From contig CM030717.1 in assembly GCA_017979445.1 (NCBI GenBank), positions 24,167,288 to 24,231,287 of the forward strand: a DNA stretch of 64,000 nt. Direction: 5' to 3'. The notes under the pieces were generated by a model. The model did not search any database. It was not told the origin of the DNA and saw only the letters and a list, made by a program, of their open reading frames with translations. A program made the position numbers and the translations under genes. Every line of letters starts with the position of its first letter. The stretch's first letter is position 1. Below, piece by piece: positions 22,074 to 33,710 of this stretch. Source of the DNA: Akebia trifoliata (lineage: Eukaryota; Streptophyta; Magnoliopsida; Ranunculales; Lardizabalaceae).

Positions 22074-22091
22074 TCCCCAGTGGAGTTTCCA
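22074..22091 (-). other. Primer binding site of element B
   Basis: Sense TGGAAACTCCACTGGGGA, three bases from the LTR; same tRNA-Arg type as in C with GCG changed to AAA after the TG. Confidence 0.75.
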
Positions 22092-22094
22092 AGT

Positions 22095-24221
22095 TGTAGA
22101 CATGAGAATGTTCATCTTTGAACCTCAATGCTACGTTGTTTGGAGTCGTCACCATTCTTTTTTGAAAATGGGTGTGAATAGGCACCCGAATCGATTTTTT
22201 TGAAATATCATTTTTCTTGGTATTGTAGTGACTCTCACTAATGGAAAATGTATGGTTTACCTAAGATTTAGGTAAAGGGATTTAATTAGAGAAGGGGGAA
22301 GGTGTTAGGCACCCCATTCTCTCCACCTAAGGTGGTTACCTTTTAAATTTGATCATTTTTTAAACGATAACATAACAACAAAAATGCATGAGATGCATGA
22401 AGTGGGTGTGTGCATATGGTGAGTATGTACCTCTATGAAAGAGGATTTAATGTTAGTATGGACATGAGGAATATCATATAGAAGAGGATATCTCATAGGG
22501 TCATCACAATTTTACATGACTTGGAATATTGGTTTAGGATTTTAGAGAAGTTCCATGAAGGGAGTTCCCTTAGACCCATAACCTTAATGCATGCATGATT
22601 AGCTAGAAACTAACTATTTTAACCCTATCAAGAGAGTTACGCAATTCTTCATCATAACCAAGCATGTGTGGTGTGTGTGCATAGTGTACATTATGATGCA
22701 TGAGGTTTAAACAAAGGCTTCAACTCCATCCCTTCGACCAAATCGCCTTAAGTATTCCATGTCCAAGATTGTGGTTCAATCTACTCGGGATGAATGGGGG
22801 TTCTCTATTACATCATAAGGCTTCTAAAAAAAGAAAAAAAAGGGTTAAAAAAAAAGATGCAAGAATTTAAATAAAATAAAATAAAATAAAGACCTAATCT
22901 ACACCTACCTTGTCCCTTTGGAAGTCTTGAATGAACTTGAACTTTGAGAGAAGAACTTGAGAGTTGAATGGTGTGTTGGGTGTTGAGGAGTTGAAGGTTG
23001 AGAGATGAGAGAGTGAGTAGGGATTTTGGTATAGTTTTAAGTTGAGAGATGGGGGCTTGAGAGCATGAATTGTTCATAAAAAATTAAGGTCTTTATAAAG
23101 TTTTTAGAGAACTTTTGGGGATAAAGTGGTCAAACCCTAAAAATAAAAAGAATGGATATGAAGTTTAGATTATTTCTTTTTGGACTTTTCATTTGTATGA
23201 GGGTAAACATGACATTTGTGAAGAAACCCTAAAAATATTATTTGATCTTTGATTTTTTGGTAAATAGAGGTGAAAGAACAAAAAATACTTTTGGGAGGGT
23301 GAATAGGGGAGTGATATGTGTAAATGTGGAGTGGTAGGTGAAAAGTAGACCATGGTTCATTCGTAAATAGCTTATAAAACAAGAATGAAAGTATATTTTT
23401 TAAATAGACTAATGGGAAAATAAAAATACTTTTGGGAGGGTGAGTAAGAGAGGGACATGTGTAAAGGTGAAGTGGTAGGTGAAAAGTAGACCTTGGTTCA
23501 TTTGTAAATAACTCATAAAGTAAGGGTGGAAGTATATTTTTGAAATGAACTAATAGGAGAGCTCAATATATGTACTTAAAGATTCTCACATTTTCAAGGT
23601 ATGATTAGAAGTTTTCTCAACTTTAAGGATTATTACCAAAGACCAAAGTATCTTCTTGGTTTGACCACAGATTTTGAGAAGGGCATTCTTGAGTTTTGAC
23701 AAGGAGGAGTTGACTCTCCAATTAGATTGATGCATTGGGTATTGGAGGCATATGAGAAATTAACATGTGTCATCTTTTGAGGGGGTGTGAGAGAATGGGC
23801 TTAAAATGGACTTGGTATTGGGATTAGAGGATAAACTTGGGCTATGAACTATGGGTATTATGATTATGGACTTAGTTTATGGATAATGGGTTTGGAAATG
23901 GACTTGGTTATTGGATAATAGGTTTGGAGATGGACTTGATTTATGGATAACGGTATTATGGACCTTGGGTTAAGGTGTAGGTGATGGCTCGGTTAATGGA
24001 GAACGGATATAGATCCAGATTGGATCATAGAGGTGGTATGGAATTAGATTAGGCTAGGGACAAGGTTGAGCATGTAAAATTATGTGACATGATGCATGTA
24101 TACAAGAAAATGATGTTAAGTGGCAATGCGGGCCCGTTGAAAGGCTTGAGTTCTAAATCAGAATCAATTCGAGGAAATTTGGATTTTTCTAAAGTGGTTC
24201 GTGAAAATTGAGGTGTCTACA
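22095..24221 (-). repeat. 5' LTR of element B (second LTR family)
   Basis: 2127 bp, bounded by TGTAGACA and TGTCTACA. It differs from the A/C/D/G/H LTR over most of its length but shares the TGTAGACACC start and the AAGGTGTTAGGCACC hairpin loop at 22289-22321. A TATA box (sense TATAAAG) is at 23091-23097. An internal ~290-bp duplication is visible: 23276-23350 and 23415-23490 share TACTTTTGGGAGGGTGA and GTGGTAGGTGAAAAGTAGAC. The inward neighbour is the primer binding site; the outward one is FRS sequence. Confidence 0.88.
22289..22321 (-). promoter_or_regulatory. LTR hairpin of element B, same loop with different arms
   Basis: Plus strand: GAGAA then GGGG, loop GAAGGTGTTAGGCA, then CCCC, bulged A, TTCTC. 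Nine base pairs. The loop is that of the C/D LTR hairpin, while the arms are different but paired. Confidence 0.7.
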
Positions 24222-24957
24222 GCAACCATGCATATTTTAAACGATAGATGGACCACTAGATGGAAAGTATTGATTTTTAAGGACGGTCATAATCACAAGG
24301 TAGCTACACTAACTAAGTGAATAAAGATGAAGTCAAACTAAAGCATGCCAAAAGTAGCTAACAATTTAGTTGAAGCATTCCATAGAGAAAACATGCCAGT
24401 TAGAAAAGTTTCAATAATTTTGGGTGGGGACATGACCGATTTCGATGGCAGAATTTATTATAGTCATTTAAGAGATGTTAAACACATGAAGCTAAAAGGG
24501 GGTGATGCACAATCAGTATTCAACTATTTCATGAAGAAACAAATTGAAAATCCAAAATTTTTTTATGTGATGACGAATGTAGAACAGTTAATTTTTTTTG
24601 GATTGATTCTTGATCACGAATGGCATATAAATATTTTTGGGATGTGGTATCATTTGACACAATTTACCAGAAAAATAAGTATATTATGTCATTTGCTTTA
24701 TTTATTATGGTAAATTATCACCTTCAGTCAATACAAGTTGGGGGTGCTATTTTACAAGATAAGACAAAAGGTAATCTTCTTATGGTTGTTTGAGACCTGG
24801 GTAGAAGCAATAGGAGGACACCATCCAATATCCATAATCACAAATCAAGATTTGACAATAAGGAATGCAATTGCCAAAGTATTTCCTAACACCCGTCATT
24901 GTCATTGTATTTGGCATATTGAGAAGAAGTTCATTAAGAAATTGTGTCATATATACT
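24222..24957 (+). pseudogene. FAR1-RELATED SEQUENCE (FRS) pseudogene copy 1, piece 1
   Basis: FRS proteins are plant transcription factors derived from Mutator-like transposases. The start (GHNHKVA near 24290) resembles the end of the FAR1 DNA-binding domain. The MULE transposase-type domain follows: VANNLVEAFHREN, then broken frames, then WVEAIGGHHPISIITNQDLT, AIAKVFPNTRHCHCIWHIEKKF. An in-frame stop near 24712 and frameshifts around 24600-24740 kill the frame. The piece ends at ATACT, where a solo LTR is inserted; its left end is the insertion point of element B. Intact FRS genes are about 600-800 codons. A MULE transposase is the alternative; no terminal inverted repeats were seen. Confidence 0.82.
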
Positions 24958-26491
24958 TGAAAGCGCCCTCAATCCATGGGGTGTGCGAATCTGCTTTTGA
25001 TTTTGAGGTTTGGGAGTCGCCACCTAGTTATTACGATCTAGGAACCGAGTATTGACTTTGAATAGATAAAAATAACTAATCTACGAATAAAAAGAAACTA
25101 TAGTCCGAGGATCACATTACGGGGTTAGAAGGTGTTAGGCACCAACCCCTCCCAGCAACGTCGGTCTCTACTATTTTCAAAAAAAGATTACATTGCTAAA
25201 AAACCTAAAATCAATAAATAAAAAAATAAGAAGTATACCTAGATGATCAACGATTTGTTCCCTCAGAGCTGATGGAGAGACTCCTCATATGAGATTCTTT
25301 ATTTTATTTCCATCACTAGATCTGCTTCTGATCTCCAAGTTAAGGTATCTCCCTCCTAGATCTGAATATTTTCTGTGTTTTTTTAAGGGTTTCTGGATAT
25401 TTTTGAAAGGTTTCTGGGTATTTTTTGAGTAAAAGCTGGGGTTTGGGTGATAGGTAGGGAGTTAGGACTTCAAAATTAAGGTTTGGAGAAGGTTAAGGAG
25501 ACTTTTTGGCCTACTTCTTCTAGGGTTTATTTTGACCTGCGAGATTGCGTTGTGGATGCTCCTATTTTTAGATTTTTTTGAAGAGTTGGTATTTAATTAA
25601 GTTTCTTTAGATTAGGTTTTAATTAGGGTTTTGACTTAAGTCTTATTTGATTGACTAGGTTTCTTTAGATTAGGGTTTTAATTCTTAATTCAATGAAAGA
25701 ATATATATTTTATTTTTATCTTAATTATATTTTAATTCTTTAGGCCCCTAGATGGAGGGATCTTTTAATAAATATCAAGGGGCTCCACTTAAATAAGTAG
25801 GCAACCATTAACAATTTTGCTTGAGAGTTTGACTGATTGATTTAAAATTTTTAATTTTAATTAGGATTTCACTTTACATTAATTAATATTTTAATTATTA
25901 ATTTCAAAATTTTAAATTGAAAAAATTAAAAAATTATCGTTATATCCTCGAAGAGGACTTTTGTGTTTCGAAGTCATTTTTCGACGTTTTGGGATGTTTT
26001 GGAATATGTTTTTCATAAGGAATTCGATAAGATTATCGGTTTATGTCACTCATGAATTTTTTGGCATGAAATGATTGTGAACCCTATGAGGGGCATTTTC
26101 GTAATTTTGTCAAATTTAGTGAAAGTTGGCGAAATAATTTATTTGATTTCAAGTTATTGTTTTATGTGTTTAAAAGGGTTTTTCTAAGTGTACTGTGGGC
26201 TCTAAGGATGTTTTGATGTTGAGGTGCATTTTGGTAATTTGATCATTTTTTAGTAATTTTTATCGTAAAGCTTCTTTTTGTCTGAAAAATGATGATTTAT
26301 ACGCTGTGAGTCATATTTTCCTAGTAAAGCGTGATTTCTAAAATTTTATTTTCTTGAGATACCTCATCTGAATTTCTAAAATATATCTAGTAACAAATAA
26401 AAAATATTGAAATATTCATCCATCATTGGGAACCATCGCAATCAAGTTGACGAGTAATTAATCAGGCGAGTGCGAAAATGGGGTGTTTACA
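24958..26491 (-). repeat. Solo LTR 1 (duplication ATACT)
   Basis: 1534 bp, TGAAAGCG...GTGTTTACA, flanked by ATACT at 24953-24957 and 26492-26496. No internal region or second LTR is attached, so it is a recombination product of a former complete element. More diverged than the LTRs of C and D; it shares diagnostic bases (GTGAGTCATATTTTCC) with F and with 48959-49446. Confidence 0.93.
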
Positions 26492-26696
26492 ATACTTTAA
26501 AGATACTAACTTCAAAGGTAAAATGAGAAATTGTATATGGTCAATATACACGATTTAAGATTATGAAAAGTAATGAAAGCCAGTGATCGTGAAAAATGGA
26601 TTGGAACACAATGAATGGCTTCAACAATTATTCGAAATAAGATAATCGTGGGTAACAGTCTATAAACGCCACACTTTTTTTGCTAGTATGAATACC
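26492..26696 (+). pseudogene. FRS pseudogene copy 1, piece 2
   Basis: Reads EHNEWLQQLFEIR, a stop (TAA near 26641), then SWVTVYKRHTFFASMNT, the part of the FRS transposase-like domain after the CxxH region. It ends in ATACC, the next insertion point. Confidence 0.82.
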
Positions 26697-28462
26697 TGAA
26701 AGCGCCCTCGATCTGTGGGGTGTGCGGATCCGCTTTTGACCCTTGAGGTTTGGGAGTCGCCACCTAGTTGTTAAGGTCTAGGAACCAAACTGACTCTAAA
26801 AAAGGCAAACTAATCTACGAAAGAGAAAAAGAGTCCGGGGATCACGTTACGGGGTTGGAAGGTGTTAGGCACCAACCCCGCCCGGCCAAAGTCGGTCTCT
26901 ACTAATTTTCCAAATAAATCACATTGCTAAAAACCTAGATAAAAATAAAAATAAAAAATTTTATACCTTTTCGATAGCAAGGATTTTGCTCCCTCAAATC
27001 TGACAAAAATAGCTCCTTGTACTGTACTCTCTTGCTTCGTTCTGTCTCCGGATTTGATTTCAGATCTCCGAGGCAAGGTATCTCCTTATTTTTGGATCTG
27101 AACACTTCAAGTTTGTTGCGGATTTTTGGATGTTTTTGGAAGGTTTTTAGGTGTTCTTTAGGCTAAAATCGAAAGAGGGATGTTAGGTTAGGAGTTGGGG
27201 CTCCAAAACTAGGATTTATGGGAGGCTAAGGGGGCTTCTAGACCTACTTCTCTTAGGGTTTATGATTTGATACGAAAATAGGGTGTGAGCACTTCTATTT
27301 ATAGATTTTTTTGGGGTTGATTTTGATAGAGTTAGTGTTTAATTAGAGTTCTTTTAATTAGAGTTGTGTTTTAGTTAGAATTGTTTTAGGTAGAATTGTG
27401 TTTTAATTAGAATTGTTTTAGGTATAATTGTGTTTTAATTAGAATTGTTTTACGTAGAATTGTGTTTTAATTAGAATTGTTTTAGGTAGAATTATTTTTA
27501 AGTTAGAATTCTATTAGATAGAGTTATTATTTAATTAGAATTCTATTATGACTTTTGGTCTTATTTGATTGATTTTTAATATTTTGACTTTAGTCTTGCT
27601 TAATTGACTTTAATTTTGACTTTAGTCTCACTTGATTGACTTTAATACCTTGAATTTAGTCTTGCTTGATTTACTTTTAATTTTTGGATAACCCCCCCTC
27701 CATTATATCTTTAATTCTTTGGACCCCCAAATGGAGGGGTCCTTAAAGAAATATCTCACGAACCCTCAACAATTTTTCATGAGAGCCCGATTGATCGATT
27801 TTTTTAGTTCAAAATTTTAAATTAATTTTATTAATGTTTCACTTTAATTATTTAATGTTTTATTTATTAATTTCAGAATTTTTAATTATGAAAATTGTGA
27901 AATTACCGTTTCACCCCCGGAGAGGACTTTTCACGTTTTAAGTCGGTTTTTAATGTTCTAGGATGTTTTAGAATCGATTTTTCGTAAAGAATTCAATGGA
28001 AATATTAGTTTGTGTCATTTATGAAATTTTTTGTGTGAAATAGTCATGAACTTAATGAGCGGCATTTTCGTAATTTTGTCGAATTCTTTGAAAATTGGTG
28101 AAATGATTTATTTAGTTTCGATTTGTTGTTTTATGTGTTTGAGAGAGTTTTCCTAAGCGTAACATAGGCTCTAAGGTTGTTTTGAGGTTAGGGGTATTTT
28201 GGAAATTTAGTCAATTTTTAGTGATTTTTATCGTGAAGCTTCCTTTTGGTTTGCAAGATGATAGTTTCTATGTTTCTGGGGTCGTATTTTCCTAGCGTAG
28301 CGTGGTTTCTAAGGTTTTGTCAGTTTGAGATAACTCATCCGGATTTCTGAAACACATCTGGTAACAAAATAAAGTAATGAAATACACATCCATCATTGGG
28401 AATCATTGCGATCGGGTTGACAAGTTGATTAATCAGGCAAGTGCAAAAATGGGGTGTCTACA
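26697..28462 (-). repeat. Solo LTR 2 (duplication ATACC)
   Basis: 1766 bp, TGAAAGCGCCC...GGTGTCTACA, flanked by ATACC at 26692-26696 and 28463-28467. Close to the C LTR. It has the hairpin with loop AAGGTGTTAGGCA near 26854-26884, TATA box near 27297 and palindrome around 27720-27742. Confidence 0.95.
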
Positions 28463-28618
28463 ATACCACTGGCTGTAGTGAAAGTATTAATGTTTTTTTC
28501 AATAGGTTCGTTAATTCGAGGTCAAATCTCAAAGAATTTAGTATGAGCAAGCATTACAAAGAATGTAGATAAATAGAGCAAGGAAAATTTCATTTTAGAG
28601 CATAAGTTCTGATGTATC
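28463..28618 (+). pseudogene. FRS pseudogene copy 1, piece 3
   Basis: Continues with SESINVFFNRFVNSRSNLKEF and KYEQALQRM before a stop at about 28570. A few bases are lost relative to copy 2, which has EFVVKYEQAL. It ends in GTATC, the target of element D. Confidence 0.82.
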
Positions 28619-30346
28619 TGAAAGCGCCCTCGATCCGCGGGGTGCGCGGATCCGCTTTTGACCCTTGAGGTTTGGGAGTCGCCACCTAGTTATTACGGTC
28701 TAGGAACCAATTTGACCCTACAATAGATAAAAAGAACTAATCTATTATAGAAATCTGAATCCGGGGATCATGTTATGGGGTTGGAAGGTGTTAGGCACCA
28801 ACCCCGCCCGGCCAATGCCGGTCTCTACTTATCCCAAATAGATCTACATTGCTAATGATAAAACCTAGATTAAAAAAATAATAAAAAACCTTACCTTTGA
28901 TCTGTAAAAGCACTATTCCCTCAGATCTGAAAAACAGTTCTTTGTACCGTACTCTTTGCTTCATTTTGTCTTCGGATCTGATTTCTGATCTCCGAGGCAA
29001 GGTGTCTCCTTCTTGGATCTGAATGCTTTGAATTTGTGGTGGATTTTTGAGATGTTTTTCTGAGGTTTTTGGGTGTTTTTTAGGCTAAAATAGGAGTAGG
29101 GGTGTTAGGGAAGGAGTTGGGGCTCAAAAATTAGGGTTTTGGAAGGGTTGTGGAGGCTTCTTCACCTACTTTTTCTAGGGTTTTTTCTTTGATACGAAAA
29201 TAGGGTGTGGAGGCTCCTATTTATAAAGTTTTTAGAAGCATTTAGGGTTTGATTAGGGTTTCTTTTAGGGTTTCAATTAGGGTTTTGACTTAGTCTTTAG
29301 GGATTTAGGGTTTTGACTTTAGTCTTATGAGATTGACTTGATTAGTTTTAGAGTAGGGTTTGGATTTAGGGTTTTGACCTTAGTCTTATGAGATTGACTT
29401 GATTAGTTTAGATTAGGGTTTTGATTTAGGGTTTTGACCTTAGTCTTATGAGATTGACTCGATTAGTACCTTGACTTCAGTCTTGCTTGAATGACTTTAA
29501 TTTTGACTTCAGTTTCACTTGATTGACTTTAATACCTTGACTTCAGTCTTGCTTGATTTACTTTTAATTTTTGGAGAACCCCCTTCTATTATATCTTTAA
29601 TTCTTTGGACCCCCAAATGGAGGGGTCCTTAAAGAAATATCCCACGAACCCTCAACAATTTTGCCTGAGAGTCCAATTAATCGATTTTTTAGGTTCAACT
29701 TTTTAAATTAATTTCATTGATGTTTCACTTTAATTATTTAATGTTTTATTTATTAATTTTGAATTTTTTAATTATGAAAATTGTGAAATTACCGTTTTGC
29801 CCTCGGAGAAGATTTTTTACGTTTTAAGTCATTTTTCAATGTTCCAGGATGTTTTGGAATCCGTTTTTCGTAAGGAATTCAATGGGAATGTTGGTTTTTG
29901 TCATTTATGAAGTTTTTTGTATGAAATGATCGTGAACTTTATTAGGGGTATTTTCGTAATTTTGTCAAATTTTGTGAAAATTGGTGAAGTGGTTTACTTG
30001 GTTTCGATTTGTTGTTTTATGTGTTTGAACGGATTTTCTTAAGCGTAATGTAGGCTCTAAGGTTGTTTTGAGGTTAGGGGTATTTTGGTAATTTAATCAT
30101 TTTTAGTGATTTTTATCGTGAAGCTTCTTTTTAGTTTGTAAGATGATGATTTCTATGTTTCTGGGGTCGTATTTTCCTAGCGTAGCGTGGTTTCTAAGTT
30201 TTGTCAGTTCGAGATACCTCATCCGGATTTCTGAAACATATCTAGTAACAAAATAAAGCATTGGAATAGACATCCATCATTGGGAACCTTTGCGATCGGG
30301 TTGACGACTTGATTAATCAGGCGGATGCAAAAATGAGGTGTCTACA
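28619..30346 (-). repeat. 3' LTR of element D
   Basis: 1728 bp, TGAAAGCGCCC...GGTGTCTACA. Hairpin CGGGG/TTGG-type at about 28776-28806 with the constant loop. An ORF at 28791-29000 recurs in the other LTR (37733-37942) and has no domain. Confidence 0.95.
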
Positions 30347-30361
30347 GATGCCCCTCTTTGG
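30347..30361 (-). other. Polypurine tract of element D
   Basis: Sense CCAAAGAGGGGCATC touching the 3' LTR. Confidence 0.85.
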
Positions 30362-30380
30362 TAGAGGGTTGAAGCAAACT

Positions 30381-30397
30381 AGATAGCAAATCTATCT
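30381..30397 (-). other. Small hairpin next to the polypurine tract
   Basis: AGATAG-CAAAT-CTATCT, 6 bp perfect; in element G the same place has CAAAATAG-CAAAT-CTATTTTG (52907-52927). Confidence 0.6.
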
Positions 30398-30698
30398 TTG
30401 TAGATTAGTGCGATATTCGAATGCCAAAGCTAGTGACAGTTCATTTTGCAGCCTGATTTAACAATTCGTCGGGGTATTCGGATCATTGAGCATAAAACTC
30501 TCCCCGAACTAGAAAAATGTCAGGTCCTTGAGCTGGAGTTCTCACTGGCAGTGTCAGATCATTGAATTTTGAAAAATTCTCCTTGACTGATATAACAACT
30601 GTGCAAGTGTGTGGGCTCAAAATCTGAGATAGATTTCAAAGTGTTTGAGTTGGAAATGAGCCAAAATGAAGTAAATTTAAACTGAGCGTAAACTGAGC
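30398..30698 (-). other. Conserved 3' block of element D
   Basis: Shared with C (16560-16800), F (47760-48000), G and H. It includes CCGAACTA and the near-palindromic phrase around CTCACTGGCAGTGTCAGATC. Non-coding. Confidence 0.65.
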
Positions 30699-32279
30699 AT
30701 AAATCCAAGAAAACCCTTGGCGGCAACCGAGCAAGGTCCAAGATAACCCTTGGCAGCAACTGAGCAAATCCAAGATAACCCTTGGCGGAAACTGAGCAAA
30801 GTCTAAGATAACCCTTGGCGGCATTTGAGCAAAATCCAAGATAACCCTTGGCGGCATCTGAGTAAAATCCAAGATAACCCTTGGCGGAAACTGAGCAAAA
30901 TCCAAGATAACCCTTGGCGGAAACTGAGCAAAATCCAAGATAACCCTTGGCGGCATCTGAGCAAAATCCAAGATAACCCTTAGCGGAGACTGAGCAAAAT
31001 CCAAGATAACCCTTGGCGGCAACTGAGCAAAATCCAAGATAACCCTTGGTGGAGACTGAGCAAAATCCAAGATAACCCTTAGCGGCATCTGCGCAAAAAT
31101 CCAAGATAACCCTTGGCGGAAACTGAGCAAAATCCAACATAACCCTTGGCGGCAACTGAGCAAAATCCAAGATAACCCTTGGCGGCATCTAAGCAAAATT
31201 CAAGATAACCCTTGGCGGCAACTGAGCAAAATCCAAGATAACCCTTGGCGGAAACTGAGCAAAGTCCAAGATAACCCTTGGCGGCATCTGAGCAAAATCC
31301 AAGATAACCCTTGGCGGCATCTGAGCAAAATCCAAGATAACCCTTGGCGGAGACTGAGCAAAATCCAAGATAACCCTTGGCGGCATCTGAGCAAAATCCA
31401 AGATAACCCTTGGCGGAGACTGAGCAAAATCCAAGATAACCCTTGGCGGCAACTGAGCAAAATCCAAGATAACCCTTGGCGGAAACTGAGCAAAGTCCAA
31501 GATAACCCTGGCGGCATCTGAGCAAAATCCAAGATAACCCTTGGCAGCATCTGAGCAAAATCCAAGATAACCCTTGGCGGAGACTGAGCAAAATCCAAGA
31601 TAACCCTTGGCGGCATCTGAGCAAAATCCAAGATAACTCTTGGCGAAGACTGAGCAAAATCCAAGATAACCCTTGGCGGCATCTGCGCAAAATCCAAGAT
31701 AACCCTTGGCGAAAACTGAGCAAAATCCAAGATAACCCTTGGTGGCAACTGAGCAAAATCCAAGATAACCCTTGGCGGCATCTGAGCAAAATCCAAGATA
31801 ACCCTTGGCGGAAACTGAGCAAAGTCCAAGATAACCCTTGGCGGCATCTGAGCAAAATCCAAGATAACCCTTGGTGGCATCTGAGCAAAATCCAAGATAA
31901 CCCTTGGCGGAGACTGAGCAAAATCCAAGATAACCCTTGGCGGCAACTGAGCAAAATCCAAGATAACTCTTGGCGGAAACTGAGCAAAGTCCAAGATAAC
32001 CCTTGGCGGCATCTGAGCAAAATCCAAGATAACCCTTGGCGGCATCTGAGTAAAATCCAAGATAACCCTTGGCGGAGACTGAGCAAAATCCAAGATAACC
32101 CTTGGCGGCATCTGAGCAAAATCCAAGATAACCCTTGGCAGAGACTGAGCAAAATCCAAGATAACCCTTGGCGAAAACTGAGCAAAATCCAAGATAACCC
32201 TTGGCGGCAACTGAGCAAAATCCAAGATAACCCTTGGCGGCAACTGAGCAAAATCCAAGATAACCCTTGGCGGAAACTG
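30699..32279 (-). repeat. 33-bp satellite array (~48 units) in the 3' region of element D
   Basis: Plus-strand unit AAAATCCAAGATAACCCTTG followed by GCGGCAACTGAGC. Variation is mostly in three bases of GGCGGNNNCTGAG (CAA, CAT, AAA, GAG). Blocks in the order AAA-CAT-CAT-GAG recur, with the marked variant AAAGTCCAAG at about 30798, 31261, 31494, 31826 and 31986, so there is higher-order structure. Each unit contains CCAAG-ATAACC-CTTGG. Because 33 is a multiple of 3, long minus-strand ORFs (up to 439 codons) open in all frames. F (47340-47680) and H (61163-61596) carry relatives. Confidence 0.95.
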
Positions 32280-33001
32280 ACTGAGTAAAACTGAGAACAA
32301 AGAAATAAATCTGGGAGAGAAACGATTGAAAATGAGTCTGGAGAAGAGTGGTTGAATATGGGAATGAATAAATTTGGGACAGAATGGATGTCCTATCTTC
32401 TATGTGAGATTCAGAATGCATTTGTTTGAACCTCAAGGTTTTAAAAAAGTTTTGTAAATTTAAAATCTGAGTTTGAACCTCAAGAGTTTTTTGAAAAACT
32501 GCTATCAAGAGGGTAACCTTAAGTTTGGAATTCTCATTTTAGGATTAACATTGCTCAAAAATAAAATGTCCCTAGTTTGACAATAAACATGGCATTGAAA
32601 ATAATTGAACACATCATAAAGAAGACGCCCCTTGTATAAGGAGGAAATTACATATCTAGGTATGAAGATTTGAAATATTTGATTACCACAAGCGCAATAA
32701 AGATTCAACTTTTAATTTTGATTAATTTTATTGAAGATTTTGAGTCAGGCTCAAGAAAACAAAATATTTCCTTTTGAGACTCATCATAGAATTCACCATT
32801 CTCTCCATTGGTTCACTTGGGGAAGTAAGAATTTTCAGATCGATCATAGACAAGATACTTGTGGCTTCTGAATCTATGCCTGGTTTAAGCTGAGTATTGA
32901 ACTTGATGATTCGAACTTCTGATGTTTCAGCTCGAGCCGTCTTTTCAACTTCTCAACTCAACGGAGATTTTCTTTTATTTTTTTATAGCTCTAAATTTTG
33001 C
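32280..33001 (-). other. 3' non-coding stretch of element D
   Basis: Short GAATGAATAAATTTGGG-type repeats (32300-32380), then a block with GCTATCAAGAGGGTAACCTT shared with A, F and G. No gene; ORF 32505-32708 has no domain. Confidence 0.55.
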
Positions 33002-33199
33002 CTAGATCGCCTTTTCAGGTTTTCAATTTAGCGAGCTTGCTCTAACTTTTGCCTAGATCACCTTTTCAGGTTTTCGATCTAGCGAGCTTTTTATTTTTTC
33101 TTGGCTCTGATTGTTGCCAAAGTTGTCCTTTCAGATTTTCAACTTTGCGAGCTTGCCTTAATTTTTGCCTAAGTCTCCATTTTCGGATTTTCAACTTAG
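33002..33199 (-). repeat. Array of four 30-bp stem-loop units (element D)
   Basis: Units at 33002-33031, 33053-33082, 33118-33147 and 33169-33199. Plus-strand arms CTAGATCA/CGATCTAG (unit 2) and CAAAGTTG/CAACTTTG (unit 3) pair at all eight places (one G-U in sense for unit 2); units 1 and 4 have one or two mismatches. Loops contain sense CCT-GAAA-AGG in units 1 and 2. Confidence 0.85.
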
Positions 33200-33710
33200 C
33201 AGGCTTCATAATTTTTTTTTTATCTTTTTCTTCTCCTCTGACCTTCTAGAATTACTGTCTGATCATGTTCTACTACCCTCCTTGACCTTTTCACACAGTA
33301 CTTAGGAGGACTTTTATAGGTAGGCTTGGGACTAGGCATAAAATAAAAGGGATTTTGAGGCTCAAAAACCCAAATGCCCCTTGTGTAGCATTTTTTATTT
33401 TGCTTTGAATTTTCTTCCCCATTTTGAAGATATTTCTTTTTCTTTTCCTTTTAGATTTTTTCTTTATCGGGGAATCTATTTTTTTATTTTGATGTGGTCA
33501 GGCCTGAAGTAACTTCTCAGGTTGCCTACGTACCCCAAATTTTTGAGATCAGACCAAAACGTAGTTCAAATCTTCCCTCCCCTAGGTTAGGTGATCAGGC
33601 TAAGAAATAAAAGGCACAATTTTTTTTTTTGAAAAGGCTACAAAGGGCTGAGAAAGGAGATAATGAACTGGGTAGCAGGAAAATTGATTCGGCCAAAGAT
33701 GGCCTCCTTA
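33200..33710 (-). other. 3' block of element D with CTACGT/ACGTAG inverted repeat
   Basis: CTACGT (33526-33531) and ACGTAG (33559-33564) enclose ACCCCAAAT and a partly complementary TTTTGAGAT. GCCTGAAGTAACTTCTCAGG lies beside it. Same arrangement in A (2246-2284), C and H. Confidence 0.65.

Larger units (their letters stand above)
7275..24221 (-). mobile_element. Element B: Tat/Ogre-like LTR retrotransposon, interrupted by C and ended by A
   Basis: The right end is a 2127-bp LTR (22095-24221) of a second LTR family, followed inwards by a tRNA-Arg-like primer binding site, a repeat-rich leader and gag (19288 down to 18583). Gag resumes at 7721 and runs to 7275, where A begins. Target duplication CCTGA at 7717-7721 and 18583-18587 proves that C entered B. 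The remainder of B must lie left of the window beyond A. B itself sits in the FRS pseudogene at 24222. Confidence 0.88.

Noticed and set aside
29220..29450. TTTAGGG-like telomere motifs in the D LTR
   Set aside because: GGGTTT phrases are irregularly spaced within a 28-45 bp LTR repeat; not a perfect telomere tract.
30559..32508. Long minus-strand ORFs of 186-439 codons with AKGYLGFCS or PPRVILDFAQ repeats
   Set aside because: They come from a 33-bp satellite whose length is a multiple of three, so all frames open; no start context or domain supports a protein.
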